DNA of 64,000 nt from CAWCAW01 sp963714125 (lineage in GTDB: Bacteria > Actinomycetota > Acidimicrobiia > Acidimicrobiales > UBA8190): assembly GCA_963714125.1 (NCBI GenBank), contig OY970234.1, forward strand, positions 3,950,821 through 4,014,820. Direction: 5' to 3'. Below are positions 16,828 to 24,450 of the stretch, piece after piece (the stretch's first letter is position 1; each line of letters begins with the position of its first letter). The notes beneath the pieces are model-generated. The model was not told the origin of the DNA and searched no databases. It was given only the letters and a program-made list of their open reading frames with translations. Position numbers and translations under genes: made by a program.

Positions 16828-17991
16828 TCAGTGCCCCATCCCGACACCTTGGGAACGCTGCAGGGCCTTGCCTTCTGTCTGCAACGCCGGGGCCACCATC
16901 ACTTCGGCCTTTTGGAACTCCTTGACCGACTGGTAGCCGCACGTCGCCATGGACGTGCGTAGTGCACCGAAGAGATTCATGCGGCCGTCGTTCTCGTGGG
17001 CGGGCCCGAGCAGGATCTCCTGCAGCGTGCCGCGCACATCGGTGCGCACCCGCGCCCCGCGGGGCAACGTCGGGTGGAAGGTGGCCATGCCCCAGTGGTA
17101 CCCGCGCCCCGGTGCCTCATGGGCCGACGACAGCGGCGAGCCCAACATGACCGCATCAGCGCCACAGGCGATGGCTTTGGCGATGTCGCCGCCTCGGCTC
17201 ATCCCTCCGTCGGCGATGACGTGCACGTACACGCCGGTCTCATCGAGATGCCGCATGCGAGCCCCGGCCACATCGGCGATGGCCGTGGCTTGAGGAACGC
17301 CGATACCGAGCACGCCTCGGGTGGTGCAGGCGTTACCCGGACCGACACCGACGAGCACGCCCACAGCTCCCGTGCGCATGAGGTGCAGCGCGGCTTGGTA
17401 GGAGGCGCAACCTCCGACGATGACGGGGATGTCGAACTCGCGGATGAAGCGCTTGAGGTTCAAGGGTTCCACGGTCTTCGACACGTGCTCGGCGGAAACG
17501 ACCGTGCCCTGAATGACGAGCAGGTCGAGCTCACCGGCGAGGATGGCCGGGGCGAGCTCGGTGGTGCGCTGCGGGGTGACCGAGGCGCTCGACAGCACGC
17601 CGGCCGATTTGATGTGGCGGATGCGCTCGGTGACGAGTTCGGCCTTGATGGGCTCGAGATACATCTGCTGCATGCGAGCCGTGGCCTTGTCATGGGACAA
17701 GGTGCCGATCTCCTCGAGCAACGGCTCGGGATCTTCGTAGCGCGTCCACAACCCTTCGAGGTTGAGCACGGCCACCCCACCGAGGCGCCCGATCTCGATG
17801 GCGGTGTCAGGACTGGTGACACCGTCCATCGCCGCGGCCATGAGAGGAAGCTCGAAACGAAAGGCGTCGATCTCCCAGGAAATGTCGACGTCCTCGGGGT
17901 CGCGCGTCCGGCGACTCGGAACGATGGCGATGTCGTCGAAGCCATAGGCCTGACGACCCGACTTGTAGATCCCGATCTCGATCTCAGCCAC
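16828..17991 (-). CDS. guaB3: GuaB3-family IMP dehydrogenase paralogue
   Basis: A 387-residue TIM-barrel protein of the IMPDH/GMP reductase superfamily without CBS domains. It begins MAEIEIGIYKSGRQAYGFDD, typical of GuaB3. The catalytic cysteine loop is GNACTTRGVLGIGVPQATA, and ADGGMSRGGDIAKAIACGADAVMLG is the phosphate-binding site. True IMPDH is longer and lies elsewhere. GuaB3 proteins were long annotated as IMPDH-related, and a cyanobacterial member has been reported to act as a GMP reductase, so GMP to IMP conversion is the best hypothesis. GTG 17991 follows GAGGA at a good distance. Confidence 0.9.
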   Translation of the reverse strand: MAEIEIGIYKSGRQAYGFDDIAIVPSRRTRDPEDVDISWEIDAFRFELPLMAAAMDGVTSPDTAIEIGRLGGVAVLNLEGLWTRYEDPEPLLEEIGTLSHDKATARMQQMYLEPIKAELVTERIRHIKSAGVLSSASVTPQRTTELAPAILAGELDLLVIQGTVVSAEHVSKTVEPLNLKRFIREFDIPVIVGGCASYQAALHLMRTGAVGVLVGVGPGNACTTRGVLGIGVPQATAIADVAGARMRHLDETGVYVHVIADGGMSRGGDIAKAIACGADAVMLGSPLSSAHEAPGRGYHWGMATFHPTLPRGARVRTDVRGTLQEILLGPAHENDGRMNLFGALRTSMATCGYQSVKEFQKAEVMVAPALQTEGKALQRSQGVGMGH

Positions 17992-18107
17992 GTGGCTGTC
18001 CTCCTGGCCGTTGCTCGCGCTTACGTGTGCCGTCGCCCGTCGACGCCCTCCACGTTACCGTCCGGCGCACCGTGGCTCGGGCCCCCGCCGGCGCCGTGGG
18101 GGCGCGC

Positions 18108-18710
18108 TCATACGTCGAGGACGATGCGCAACAGTTCCACCAGCATGCGGGCGGTGGCGCCCCACACCGTGTCCTCAGCCAGCTGGAAGAACCACATGGT
18201 CAGCTCGCCGCCACCCCGGGGGCCCACGCCGGCGGGAAAGTTCCAGCGCTCCTCGTGAAACACCCCGTCGGAAACCAGCTCGGCCAGCGCCACGTCGAAG
18301 ACGCGCTCGACCTCGCCGGGGCTCGCCACCACCGCCGGGCGCGCCGGCAGCAGCCCCACCACCGGGGTGATGGTGGCCGACGACGCCATGGTCGACAGCA
18401 CCGTCAGGGTTCCCACCAGCTCAACCGACGCCGGATCGAGGCCGATCTCCTCCTTGGCTTCGCGCAAGGCGGCTGTCTCCGACGTCTCGCCTTTGTCGAG
18501 CCGCCCTCCGGCGAAGCTCACCTCACCGGTGTGGGTGCGCAGGTTGGCGGCCCGGCGCGTGAGGACCACGCGGGCCTCGCCGTCCTCCTCGAAGATCGCC
18601 ACGAGCACGGCCGCGGGCGCTCCGGTGTCGGGGAACCCGTCGAAGGCCACGCGCTCCACCGCGCCCCCCGACGCCGCGTTGCGGCTCAAGGCGGCCCGTA
18701 CCCGCGCCAA
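18108..18710 (-). CDS. CoA pyrophosphatase-type Nudix hydrolase
   Basis: A Nudix protein with the full Nudix box GGRLDKGETSETAALREAKEEIG. It is preceded by LTRRAANLRTHTGEVSFAGG, the extra signature of CoA and acyl-CoA diphosphatases (NudL/UPF0035). It would split CoA into 4'-phosphopantetheine and 3',5'-ADP. The start is uncertain. The frame is open back to 18884, but that stretch crosses an 11-bp hairpin that looks like the groL terminator. I therefore choose TTG 18710, which has AGGGG 6 nt upstream, giving 200 residues. The alternatives are ATG 18884 or GTG 18869. Confidence 0.83.
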   Translation of the reverse strand: MARVRAALSRNAASGGAVERVAFDGFPDTGAPAAVLVAIFEEDGEARVVLTRRAANLRTHTGEVSFAGGRLDKGETSETAALREAKEEIGLDPASVELVGTLTVLSTMASSATITPVVGLLPARPAVVASPGEVERVFDVALAELVSDGVFHEERWNFPAGVGPRGGGELTMWFFQLAEDTVWGATARMLVELLRIVLDV

Positions 18711-18819
18711 GGTGATCCCCTGACGTGCCGTGGCGTCGAGGCCGTCCCAGGGGGCCGAAGTGCTGACCCTGAAGTCGGCGGGGCGAGGGATGATTTGACG
18801 CCCGTGGCGTGGCGCGCCA

Positions 18820-18845
18820 GCGGCCGGACCCAAAGGTCCGGCCGC
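18820..18845 (-). terminator. Strong hairpin downstream of groL
   Basis: A perfect 11-bp inverted repeat, GCGGCCGGACC-CAAA-GGTCCGGCCGC, 53 nt after the groL stop. There is no U tract. It is probably the groESL terminator and argues against the longest start of the Nudix gene. Confidence 0.6.
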
Positions 18846-18880
18846 CGTCTGGTCCCGACCACCGTTCACGGCAGCCGAGT

Positions 18881-18897
18881 GCATCCCTGAGGGATGC
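18881..18897 (-). terminator. Small hairpin directly after groL stop
   Basis: GCATCCC-TGA-GGGATGC, a 7-bp perfect stem with a 3-nt loop starting right after the groL TGA. It may protect the 3' end of the mRNA or form a tandem terminator with the hairpin at 18820. Confidence 0.45.
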
Positions 18898-20547
18898 TCA
18901 CATCATCCCGCCCATGCCACCCATTCCGCCCATGCCACCCATGGCGGCTGCCGCCGCGGCCGGGTCGGACTTTTCGGGCTTGTCGGCCACCAGGGCCTCG
19001 GTGGTGAGCAAGAGCCCGGCGACCGAGGCGGCGTTCTGCAACGCCGAACGGGTCACCTTGGCGGGGTCGATGATGCCGGCCTTGACGAGGTCCTCGACCT
19101 GACCGGTCGTGGCATTGAGGCCGTTGGATCCCGTGTCGGACGCCACCTGCTGCACGATCACCGCACCTTCCAAGCCGGCGTTGATGGCGATCCACTTGAG
19201 GGGCTCCTCGAGGGCCTTGGCCACGATGCGCGCCCCGGTGGCGTAGTCGCCCTCGAGGCCCTTGGCCGCCTTTTCGACGGCGTCGCGGCTGCGGATCAGG
19301 GCGGTACCGCCCCCGGCCACAATGCCCTCTTCGATGGCCGCTCGGGTCGCCGACAAGGCGTCTTCGATGCGGTGCTTCTTCTCCTTGAGCTCCACCTCGG
19401 TGGCGGCACCCACACGGACGACGGCCACACCGCCGGCCAGCTTGGCCAGTCGCTCCTGGAGCTTCTCGCGGTCCCAGTCGGAGTCGGTGTCGTCGATCTC
19501 ACGCTTGATCTGCGCGATGCGGCCCTTGACGTCGTCCTCGGAGCCGGCACCCTCCACAATGGTGGTGTCGTCCTTGGTCACGATGACGCGCCGGGCCTTG
19601 CCGAGCAGGTCGATGGTGGTGTGCTCGAGCTTGAGGCCGATCTCCTCGGAGATCACCTGGCCGCCGGTTAGCACGGCCAGGTCCTGGAGCATGGCCTTGC
19701 GCCGCTCGCCGAACCCGGGGGCTTTGGCGGCCACCGACGTAAAGGTGCCACGGATCTTGTTGACCACCAATGTGGCCAGCGCCTCACCGTCGACATCCTC
19801 GGCGATCACGAGCAGGGGCTTGCCCGTCTGCATGATCTTCTCGAGAACCGGCACCAGATCGTGCACCGCACTGATCTTCTGGTTGGCGATGAGGATGAAC
19901 GCGTCATCCAGCACCGCTTCCTGGCGCTCGGGGTCAGTGACGAAATACGGCGACAGGTAGCCCTTGTCGAACTGCATGCCCTCGGTGAAGTCGAGCTCCA
20001 GGCCGAAGGTGTTGGACTCCTCCACCGTGACGGTGCCGTCCTTGCCCACCTTGTCGATGGCCTCGGCCAGTACGTCGCCGATGGAACTGTCCGCCGCCGA
20101 GATGGACGCCACTTGGGCGATCTCCGTCTTGGAGTCGATCTCCTTGGCCTGCTTCTTGATGGACGCTACGGCTGCCTCGACGCCCTTCTCCATGCCCTTT
20201 TTCAGAGCCATGGGGCTCGCCCCGGCCGCTACGTTGCGCAAGCCCTCGTGAATGAGGGCCTGGGCCAAAACGGTGGCCGTGGTGGTGCCGTCACCGGCCA
20301 CGTCGTTGGTCTTGGTGGCCACTTCCTTGACGAGCTGGGCCCCCATGTTCTCGAAGGGGTCCTCCAGCTCCACCTCCCGAGCGATGGTCACGCCGTCGTT
20401 GGTGATGGTGGGAGCGCCAAACTTCTTGTCGATGACGACGTTGCGACCGCGCGGTCCGAGGGTGACCTTGACCGTGTCAGCCAGCTTGTTGACGCCAGCC
20501 TCGAGGCCGCGGCGCGCCGATTCGTCGAACTTAAGGATCTTGGACAT
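18898..20547 (-). CDS. groL: Chaperonin GroEL
   Basis: The 549-residue 60-kDa chaperonin forms the double-ring folding chamber with GroES. VTLGPRGRNVVIDKKFG and DVAGDGTTTATVLAQAL are the ATP-binding motifs; ALSATRAAIEEGIVAGGG and the GGM-rich C-terminal tail are diagnostic. It has a full GGM repeat tail, unlike the His-rich tails of some actinobacterial GroEL1 copies, so it is a housekeeping-like GroEL. It lies 12 nt downstream of groS and is controlled with it through the CIRCE element. Confidence 0.98.
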   Translation of the reverse strand: MSKILKFDESARRGLEAGVNKLADTVKVTLGPRGRNVVIDKKFGAPTITNDGVTIAREVELEDPFENMGAQLVKEVATKTNDVAGDGTTTATVLAQALIHEGLRNVAAGASPMALKKGMEKGVEAAVASIKKQAKEIDSKTEIAQVASISAADSSIGDVLAEAIDKVGKDGTVTVEESNTFGLELDFTEGMQFDKGYLSPYFVTDPERQEAVLDDAFILIANQKISAVHDLVPVLEKIMQTGKPLLVIAEDVDGEALATLVVNKIRGTFTSVAAKAPGFGERRKAMLQDLAVLTGGQVISEEIGLKLEHTTIDLLGKARRVIVTKDDTTIVEGAGSEDDVKGRIAQIKREIDDTDSDWDREKLQERLAKLAGGVAVVRVGAATEVELKEKKHRIEDALSATRAAIEEGIVAGGGTALIRSRDAVEKAAKGLEGDYATGARIVAKALEEPLKWIAINAGLEGAVIVQQVASDTGSNGLNATTGQVEDLVKAGIIDPAKVTRSALQNAASVAGLLLTTEALVADKPEKSDPAAAAAAMGGMGGMGGMGGMM

Positions 20548-20559
20548 TGAGCCGCCCGA

Positions 20560-20856
20560 CTACTTCTTGGCCACTTTGGCGAGCACGTCGCGGCCTGAGA
20601 GGATCAGCAGGTCCTCGCCGTCGATCGTGATCTCCGTGCCGCCGTACTTGGAGTAGACGACGGTGTCGCCCACCGCGACGTCGAGAGGAATCAGCTCACC
20701 GGTGTTGTCAGAACGGCGGCCGGCGCCAACGGCGAGTACTTCGCCCTGCTGGGGCTTCTCCTTGGCGGTGTCGGGGATGACGAGACCCGAGGCGGTAGTT
20801 TCCTCGGACTCTCCGGGGCGGACCACAATGCGGTCCTCGAGAGGGTGGAGCTTCAT
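20560..20856 (-). CDS. groS: Co-chaperonin GroES
   Basis: The 98-residue lid protein of the GroEL chamber. It contains PLEDRIVVRPGESEETTASG with the mobile loop, GRRSDNTGELIPLDVAVGDTVVYSKYGGTEI and the terminal LAKVAKK. The ribosome-binding site AGGAGG precedes ATG 20856. It is the first gene of a heat-shock operon whose leader contains a perfect CIRCE operator. Confidence 0.98.
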   Translation of the reverse strand: MKLHPLEDRIVVRPGESEETTASGLVIPDTAKEKPQQGEVLAVGAGRRSDNTGELIPLDVAVGDTVVYSKYGGTEITIDGEDLLILSGRDVLAKVAKK

Positions 20857-20883
20857 GGCAGGGGGCCTCCTGTAAGGCAGGTG

Positions 20884-20910
20884 TTAGCACTCAGGACTTG
20901 AGAGTGCTAA
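20884..20910 (-). promoter_or_regulatory. CIRCE element (HrcA operator)
   Basis: TTAGCACTC - 9 nt - GAGTGCTAA, a perfect match to the CIRCE consensus. It lies 28 nt upstream of the groS start and overlaps the predicted transcription start, so HrcA repression of groS-groL is expected. hrcA itself is not in the window. Confidence 0.97.
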
Positions 20911-20938
20911 CGATAGCGGGCGCGAGGCACGCAGGCAA
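20910..20938 (-). promoter_or_regulatory. groS promoter (vegetative type)
   Basis: On the minus strand, TTGCCT (20938-20933), 17-nt spacer, TATCGT (20915-20910), with the start expected near 20903 inside the CIRCE palindrome. The promoter falls in the short gap after tsaD, so groESL can be expressed apart from the tsa genes. Confidence 0.6.
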
Positions 20939-20951
20939 CCGCGCCGCCCGG

Positions 20952-21983
20952 TCAGACCAGCAGGGGCAAACCCAGGCCGGGGTCGGCCCCGGTATCGAGT
21001 GCGCTGGGCCCCACATGGTCCAGCTGCCAGGCACCGGCGGCGGCCACCATGGCGGCGTTGTCGGTGCACATGGCCAGGCTCGGCACATAGGCAGGGATCC
21101 CCAGCTCAGCGGCGGCGCGGCCAAAAGCGGCCCGCAGGGGTCCGTTGGCCGCCACCCCCCCACCCAGGCATAAGCCTTGGGCCGAGGTCAGCTCGACGGC
21201 CCGCACCGCCTTGGCCGTCAAAACGTCCACCACGGCCTGCTGGAAGGACGCCGCCACGTCCTCGTTGGAGGCCTCGGGGTGTTTTTCCACGGCGCGCACG
21301 ACCGCCGTCTTCAGTCCACTGAACGACAGGTCGAGACCCTCGCCGAGCAGCGCCCGGGGGAAGGCAAAAGCCGTCGGGTCGCCGTCGACGGCAGCCTTTT
21401 GGATGGCCGGCCCTCCCGGGTAATCGAGACCCAGATAGCGGGCCACCTTGTCGAAGGCCTCGCCGGCGGCATCGTCGAGGGTCTGACCGAGGAGCCGGTA
21501 ATGACCCGGTCCCTCCATGGCCACGATCATGGTGTGACCCCCCGACACGAGCACCACCACCAGCGGCCAGGAGGCGTCGGGATGGTCGAGCAGCGAGGCA
21601 AAGAGATGCGCTTCGAGGTGGTTGACCCCGACGAACGGAACATCCCACGCCAGCGCCAGCGCCTTGGCCTCGCTGACGCCGACCAGAAGCGATCCCACCA
21701 ACCCCGGCCCCACCGTGGCGGCCACGGCGTCGAGCCCCGGATGGCGCCGATCGAGGCCGGCGCGCGCCAGGGCGTCGGCCACCACGGCGCTGAGCACCTC
21801 GAGATGGGCGCGTCCGGCCAGTTCGGGCACCACCCCGCCGAAGGCGGCGTGCACATCGCCTTGGCTGGCCACCACCGACGAGCGCACGTCGTTGCTCCCC
21901 GCCAATACGGCAGCCGCCGTCTCATCACACGAGGTCTCGATGCCGAGCACGAGCCGGACCCGATCAGTAGCGGTGGGGTTCAT
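20952..21983 (-). CDS. tsaD: tRNA N6-threonylcarbamoyladenosine synthase catalytic subunit TsaD
   Basis: Transfers threonylcarbamoyl onto A37 of ANN-decoding tRNAs with TsaB and TsaE. The 343-residue ASKHA-fold protein has LGIETSCDETAAAV at the N-terminus, the metal-binding VNHLEAHLFASLL, VLVSGGHTMIV and the late DNAAMVAAAG. ATG 21983 overlaps the rimI stop (ATGA); the much longer open frame upstream runs inside rimI and is not used. Confidence 0.96.
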   Translation of the reverse strand: MNPTATDRVRLVLGIETSCDETAAAVLAGSNDVRSSVVASQGDVHAAFGGVVPELAGRAHLEVLSAVVADALARAGLDRRHPGLDAVAATVGPGLVGSLLVGVSEAKALALAWDVPFVGVNHLEAHLFASLLDHPDASWPLVVVLVSGGHTMIVAMEGPGHYRLLGQTLDDAAGEAFDKVARYLGLDYPGGPAIQKAAVDGDPTAFAFPRALLGEGLDLSFSGLKTAVVRAVEKHPEASNEDVAASFQQAVVDVLTAKAVRAVELTSAQGLCLGGGVAANGPLRAAFGRAAAELGIPAYVPSLAMCTDNAAMVAAAGAWQLDHVGPSALDTGADPGLGLPLLV

Positions 21984-22537
21984 CGACCGGGGTGCGAGGC
22001 ACGCAGCCCCGCCTCGATGCCGGCCAAGCGCTCGGCATATGCCGCGGTGTCGACGTCCCGCGCCCACATGACGATGGCGTCCTCTCCGGTTTCGGCGTAG
22101 TAGTTGCGGCGCACCGATATGGGGGCAAACCCGAAGCGGCGATACAGGCTTTGGGCAGCGTCGTTGCCCACCCGTACCTCCAGCGCCATGTGCCGGACCT
22201 TCATGGCCGGCACGGCGCGGGCCATGTCGAGCAACAACAGCGTGCCGATGCCCCGGCGGTGCCAGGCCGGGTTGACCGTCACCGTCGTGATGTGGCCTTC
22301 GTCCTCGACCACCATCAAGCCGGTGAAGCCCACCACCATGGGCCCGATGGTGGCCACCACATATCGGCGCGACGACCGCTGGGCCAGCTCCGAGAGGAAC
22401 AAGGTGGCCGACCACGGGCGAGGGTAGGCGGCCTCCTCGATCTCCACCACCGAGCGCAAGTGCCGGCGGCGCATGGGCGACATGCGCACGGCGTCGATGA
22501 CGGCCTCGTCGGGCGGGGCGCCGTTGTCAGCGGCCAT
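21980..22537 (-). CDS. rimI: Ribosomal-protein S18-alanine N-acetyltransferase (RimI-like GNAT)
   Basis: A 185-residue GNAT acetyltransferase. It shows VVEIEEAAYPRPWS, ITTVTVNPAWHRRGIGTLLLLDM (the acetyl-CoA loop) and LEVRVGNDAAQSLYRRFGF, all close to RimI. It sits between tsaB and tsaD, the standard actinobacterial place for rimI. ATG 22537 has GGAGG about 8 nt upstream and starts one base after the tsaB stop. The exact target is inferred from family and context. Confidence 0.9.
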   Translation of the reverse strand: MAADNGAPPDEAVIDAVRMSPMRRRHLRSVVEIEEAAYPRPWSATLFLSELAQRSSRRYVVATIGPMVVGFTGLMVVEDEGHITTVTVNPAWHRRGIGTLLLLDMARAVPAMKVRHMALEVRVGNDAAQSLYRRFGFAPISVRRNYYAETGEDAIVMWARDVDTAAYAERLAGIEAGLRASHPGR

Positions 22538-22538
22538 A

Positions 22539-23318
22539 TCAGTGACCTCCGACCCCAGCCGGGCGCGCCCCGGCGCGCGTCTGCCAGTTGATGCGGGTGT
22601 CGGCGGCCCGCAGGTAACGCGGAGCCAACGCACCCGGTTCGACACCGGCACCGGCGGCGGCACGCGCCACCCCAAGGAGTGCGAGCACCGCCACCGGAGG
22701 CGCCGACCATGATGCGCCGGCCACCACCGCCACCGGGACGTCGCCGAGTATCGCCGCGTAGCGTCGGGCCCCGTCCCCGACGAGCACGAAGGGTTCGTCG
22801 ACGGCTGTCGGCCCGCGGCCGAGCGCGTGGCGGAGATCTTCGGGAGAAAGAACGGTGTCGTCGCCGATCTGCTCGACGCAGCTGGCCACTTCGGGCCAAC
22901 TGGGCCCCGCCGGGGAAGTAGTCACCCGGTACCGGGCGCTGAACACCTCGCCACGGCGGGCGTCGACGACGGGGACAACGACGCTGCCCGGTTGGGCTCC
23001 CGATGTGGCCATGGCGCGCGCCAAGATCTCCAGGCTCGACGCCCCGCACAGCGGCACACCCAAGGCCAAGGCGAGGCCCTGGGCCGTGCCGAGGCCGACA
23101 CGCAGACCCGTGAACAGCCCCGGACCGATGTCGACGGCGACGGCGGCAAGGTCACGCAGCGCCACCCCGGCGCTCTGGCACGCCATGGCGATGGCGGGAG
23201 CCAACGTCTCCACGTGGCGCCGACCGCGCTCGACGCTAAAGGCCACCAGGACGCCGTCTTCATCGGCGAGCGCCACCGCCGCGGTGGCGGTGGCTGTTTC
23301 GATGCCCAGGACGACCAT
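22539..23318 (-). CDS. tsaB: tRNA threonylcarbamoyladenosine biosynthesis protein TsaB
   Basis: The partner of TsaD in t6A synthesis. The 259-residue protein has the start MVVLGIETATATAAVAL, followed by GPGLFTGLRVGLGTAQGLALAL, the typical TsaB dimer segment. It lacks the TsaD metal ligands. Its start lies 2 nt after the tsaE stop. Confidence 0.94.
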   Translation of the reverse strand: MVVLGIETATATAAVALADEDGVLVAFSVERGRRHVETLAPAIAMACQSAGVALRDLAAVAVDIGPGLFTGLRVGLGTAQGLALALGVPLCGASSLEILARAMATSGAQPGSVVVPVVDARRGEVFSARYRVTTSPAGPSWPEVASCVEQIGDDTVLSPEDLRHALGRGPTAVDEPFVLVGDGARRYAAILGDVPVAVVAGASWSAPPVAVLALLGVARAAAGAGVEPGALAPRYLRAADTRINWQTRAGARPAGVGGH

Positions 23319-23320
23319 GG

Positions 23321-23848
23321 TCAGGTGCCCGGCGCCACGTCGGCGGCCCACGGTGACAGTGCGTCGAGAAGTCGACGGTGGCGATGGCTGTCGGCGATCA
23401 CGGCGGCGGGCACGGCGATGGTCACGTGGCGGCGCTCATCGCTACCGCCGGCACAGCGCGACAGACGCACCTCCCACGCGTCTTCCCCGAACACAGGCCG
23501 GGCCACATCTCCCCACTCCACCAGGGCCACGGCGTCGTCTTCAACCAGTTCGCCGATACCCAGGTCCATCACGTCGCGCCCCCGTTCGAGGCGGTAGAGA
23601 TCGGCGTGCCACAGCGTGCGCACCGGAGCTACCGACGACGCGCACTCATAGGGACGAAGAAGGGTGAACGTGGGGCTGGTCACCACGTCGGCCACCCCCA
23701 GGCCGCGCGCCACGCCCTGGGCGAACGTCGTCTTGCCGGCGCCGAGTTCGCCGCACAAAAGGACGATGTCGCCGCACTGCAGAACACCGGCTACGGCAGC
23801 CGCCAGCAACTGGGTGTCGGCGGCGGCGGCGCTACGAGCCACGATCAT
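23321..23848 (-). CDS. tsaE: tRNA threonylcarbamoyladenosine biosynthesis ATPase TsaE
   Basis: A P-loop ATPase that resets the TsaB-TsaD complex. The 175-residue protein has Walker A LCGELGAGKTTFAQGVARGL, then TSPTFTLL and LWHADLYRL, followed by VEWGD, all family marks. The C-terminal 50 residues are variable. ATG 23848 overlaps the stop of the upstream glycosylase gene (ATGA). Confidence 0.94.
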   Translation of the reverse strand: MIVARSAAAADTQLLAAAVAGVLQCGDIVLLCGELGAGKTTFAQGVARGLGVADVVTSPTFTLLRPYECASSVAPVRTLWHADLYRLERGRDVMDLGIGELVEDDAVALVEWGDVARPVFGEDAWEVRLSRCAGGSDERRHVTIAVPAAVIADSHRHRRLLDALSPWAADVAPGT

Positions 23849-24405
23849 GGTGCCTCGTTCAACAGGAGCTTGGCCCGCACGAAGTCGGCGCGCATCTCGG
23901 CCACCACCTCAGCCCCACCGCGCAAAGCGGCGGCCGGGTGATACGTGGGCACCAGGTGTCCGTTACGAAAGGGATAGGCGCGGCCGCGCACTTTTCTGAT
24001 GCCGTCGGTGGTGCCCAACAGCAACCGCATGGCGAAGTTGCCCAGGGTGATCACCACGCGCGGGGCGATGAGCTCGATCTGCGTGTCGAGGTAAGGATGG
24101 CACGCCTCGATCTCGTCGGGCCGAGGGTCGCGGTTGGCCGGCGGCCGGCACTTGATGACGTTGGCCACGAAACAACTCTCCCGGCCGATGCCGAGCTCCT
24201 GGCGCATCAAGGTGTCGAGCAACTGCCCGGAACGACCCACGAACGGCAAACCCTGCTTGTCCTCTTCGGCGCCGGGACCCTCGCCCACGAACAGGAGATC
24301 CGCATGGGGGTTGCCCATGCCGAAGACCACATTGGTCCGGGTTTCGGCCAACCGGCAGCGCGTGCACGTCGACGCAACGATTGCGAGTTCGGCCAGCGTG
24401 AGCAC
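23845..24405 (-). CDS. Uracil-DNA glycosylase, family 4 (iron-sulfur)
   Basis: Removes uracil from DNA. The 186-residue protein has Cys ligands for a [4Fe-4S] cluster (CTRC near 14-17, IKCRPPANRDP and EACHPYL). It also shows the uracil-binding GEGPGAEEDKQGLPFVGRSGQ-like motif (positions 42-62) and the late HPAAALR loop. The start is GTG 24405. It overlaps tsaE by 4 nt, so it is translated with the t6A genes although the functions are unrelated. Confidence 0.93.
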   Translation of the reverse strand: MLTLAELAIVASTCTRCRLAETRTNVVFGMGNPHADLLFVGEGPGAEEDKQGLPFVGRSGQLLDTLMRQELGIGRESCFVANVIKCRPPANRDPRPDEIEACHPYLDTQIELIAPRVVITLGNFAMRLLLGTTDGIRKVRGRAYPFRNGHLVPTYHPAAALRGGAEVVAEMRADFVRAKLLLNEAP

Positions 24406-24421
24406 CCGCCGATGGTACCGC

Positions 24422-24439
24422 CGGGCCCCACGGGGCCCG
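24422..24439 (-). terminator. GC-only hairpin between hydrolase and glycosylase genes
   Basis: CGGGCCCC-AC-GGGGCCCG, an 8-bp arm pair 12 nt after the hydrolase stop and 17 nt before the glycosylase start. It may be a terminator, a pause site or an mRNA stabiliser. There is no U tract. Confidence 0.4.
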
Positions 24440-24450
24440 CCTCGAGGAGC

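Noticed and set aside
18711..18884. N-terminal extension of the Nudix protein up to ATG 18884
   Set aside because: The extension is encoded across an 11-bp perfect hairpin that fits the groL terminator and has no family similarity. TTG 18710 has a better ribosome-binding site. The longer start is not fully excluded.
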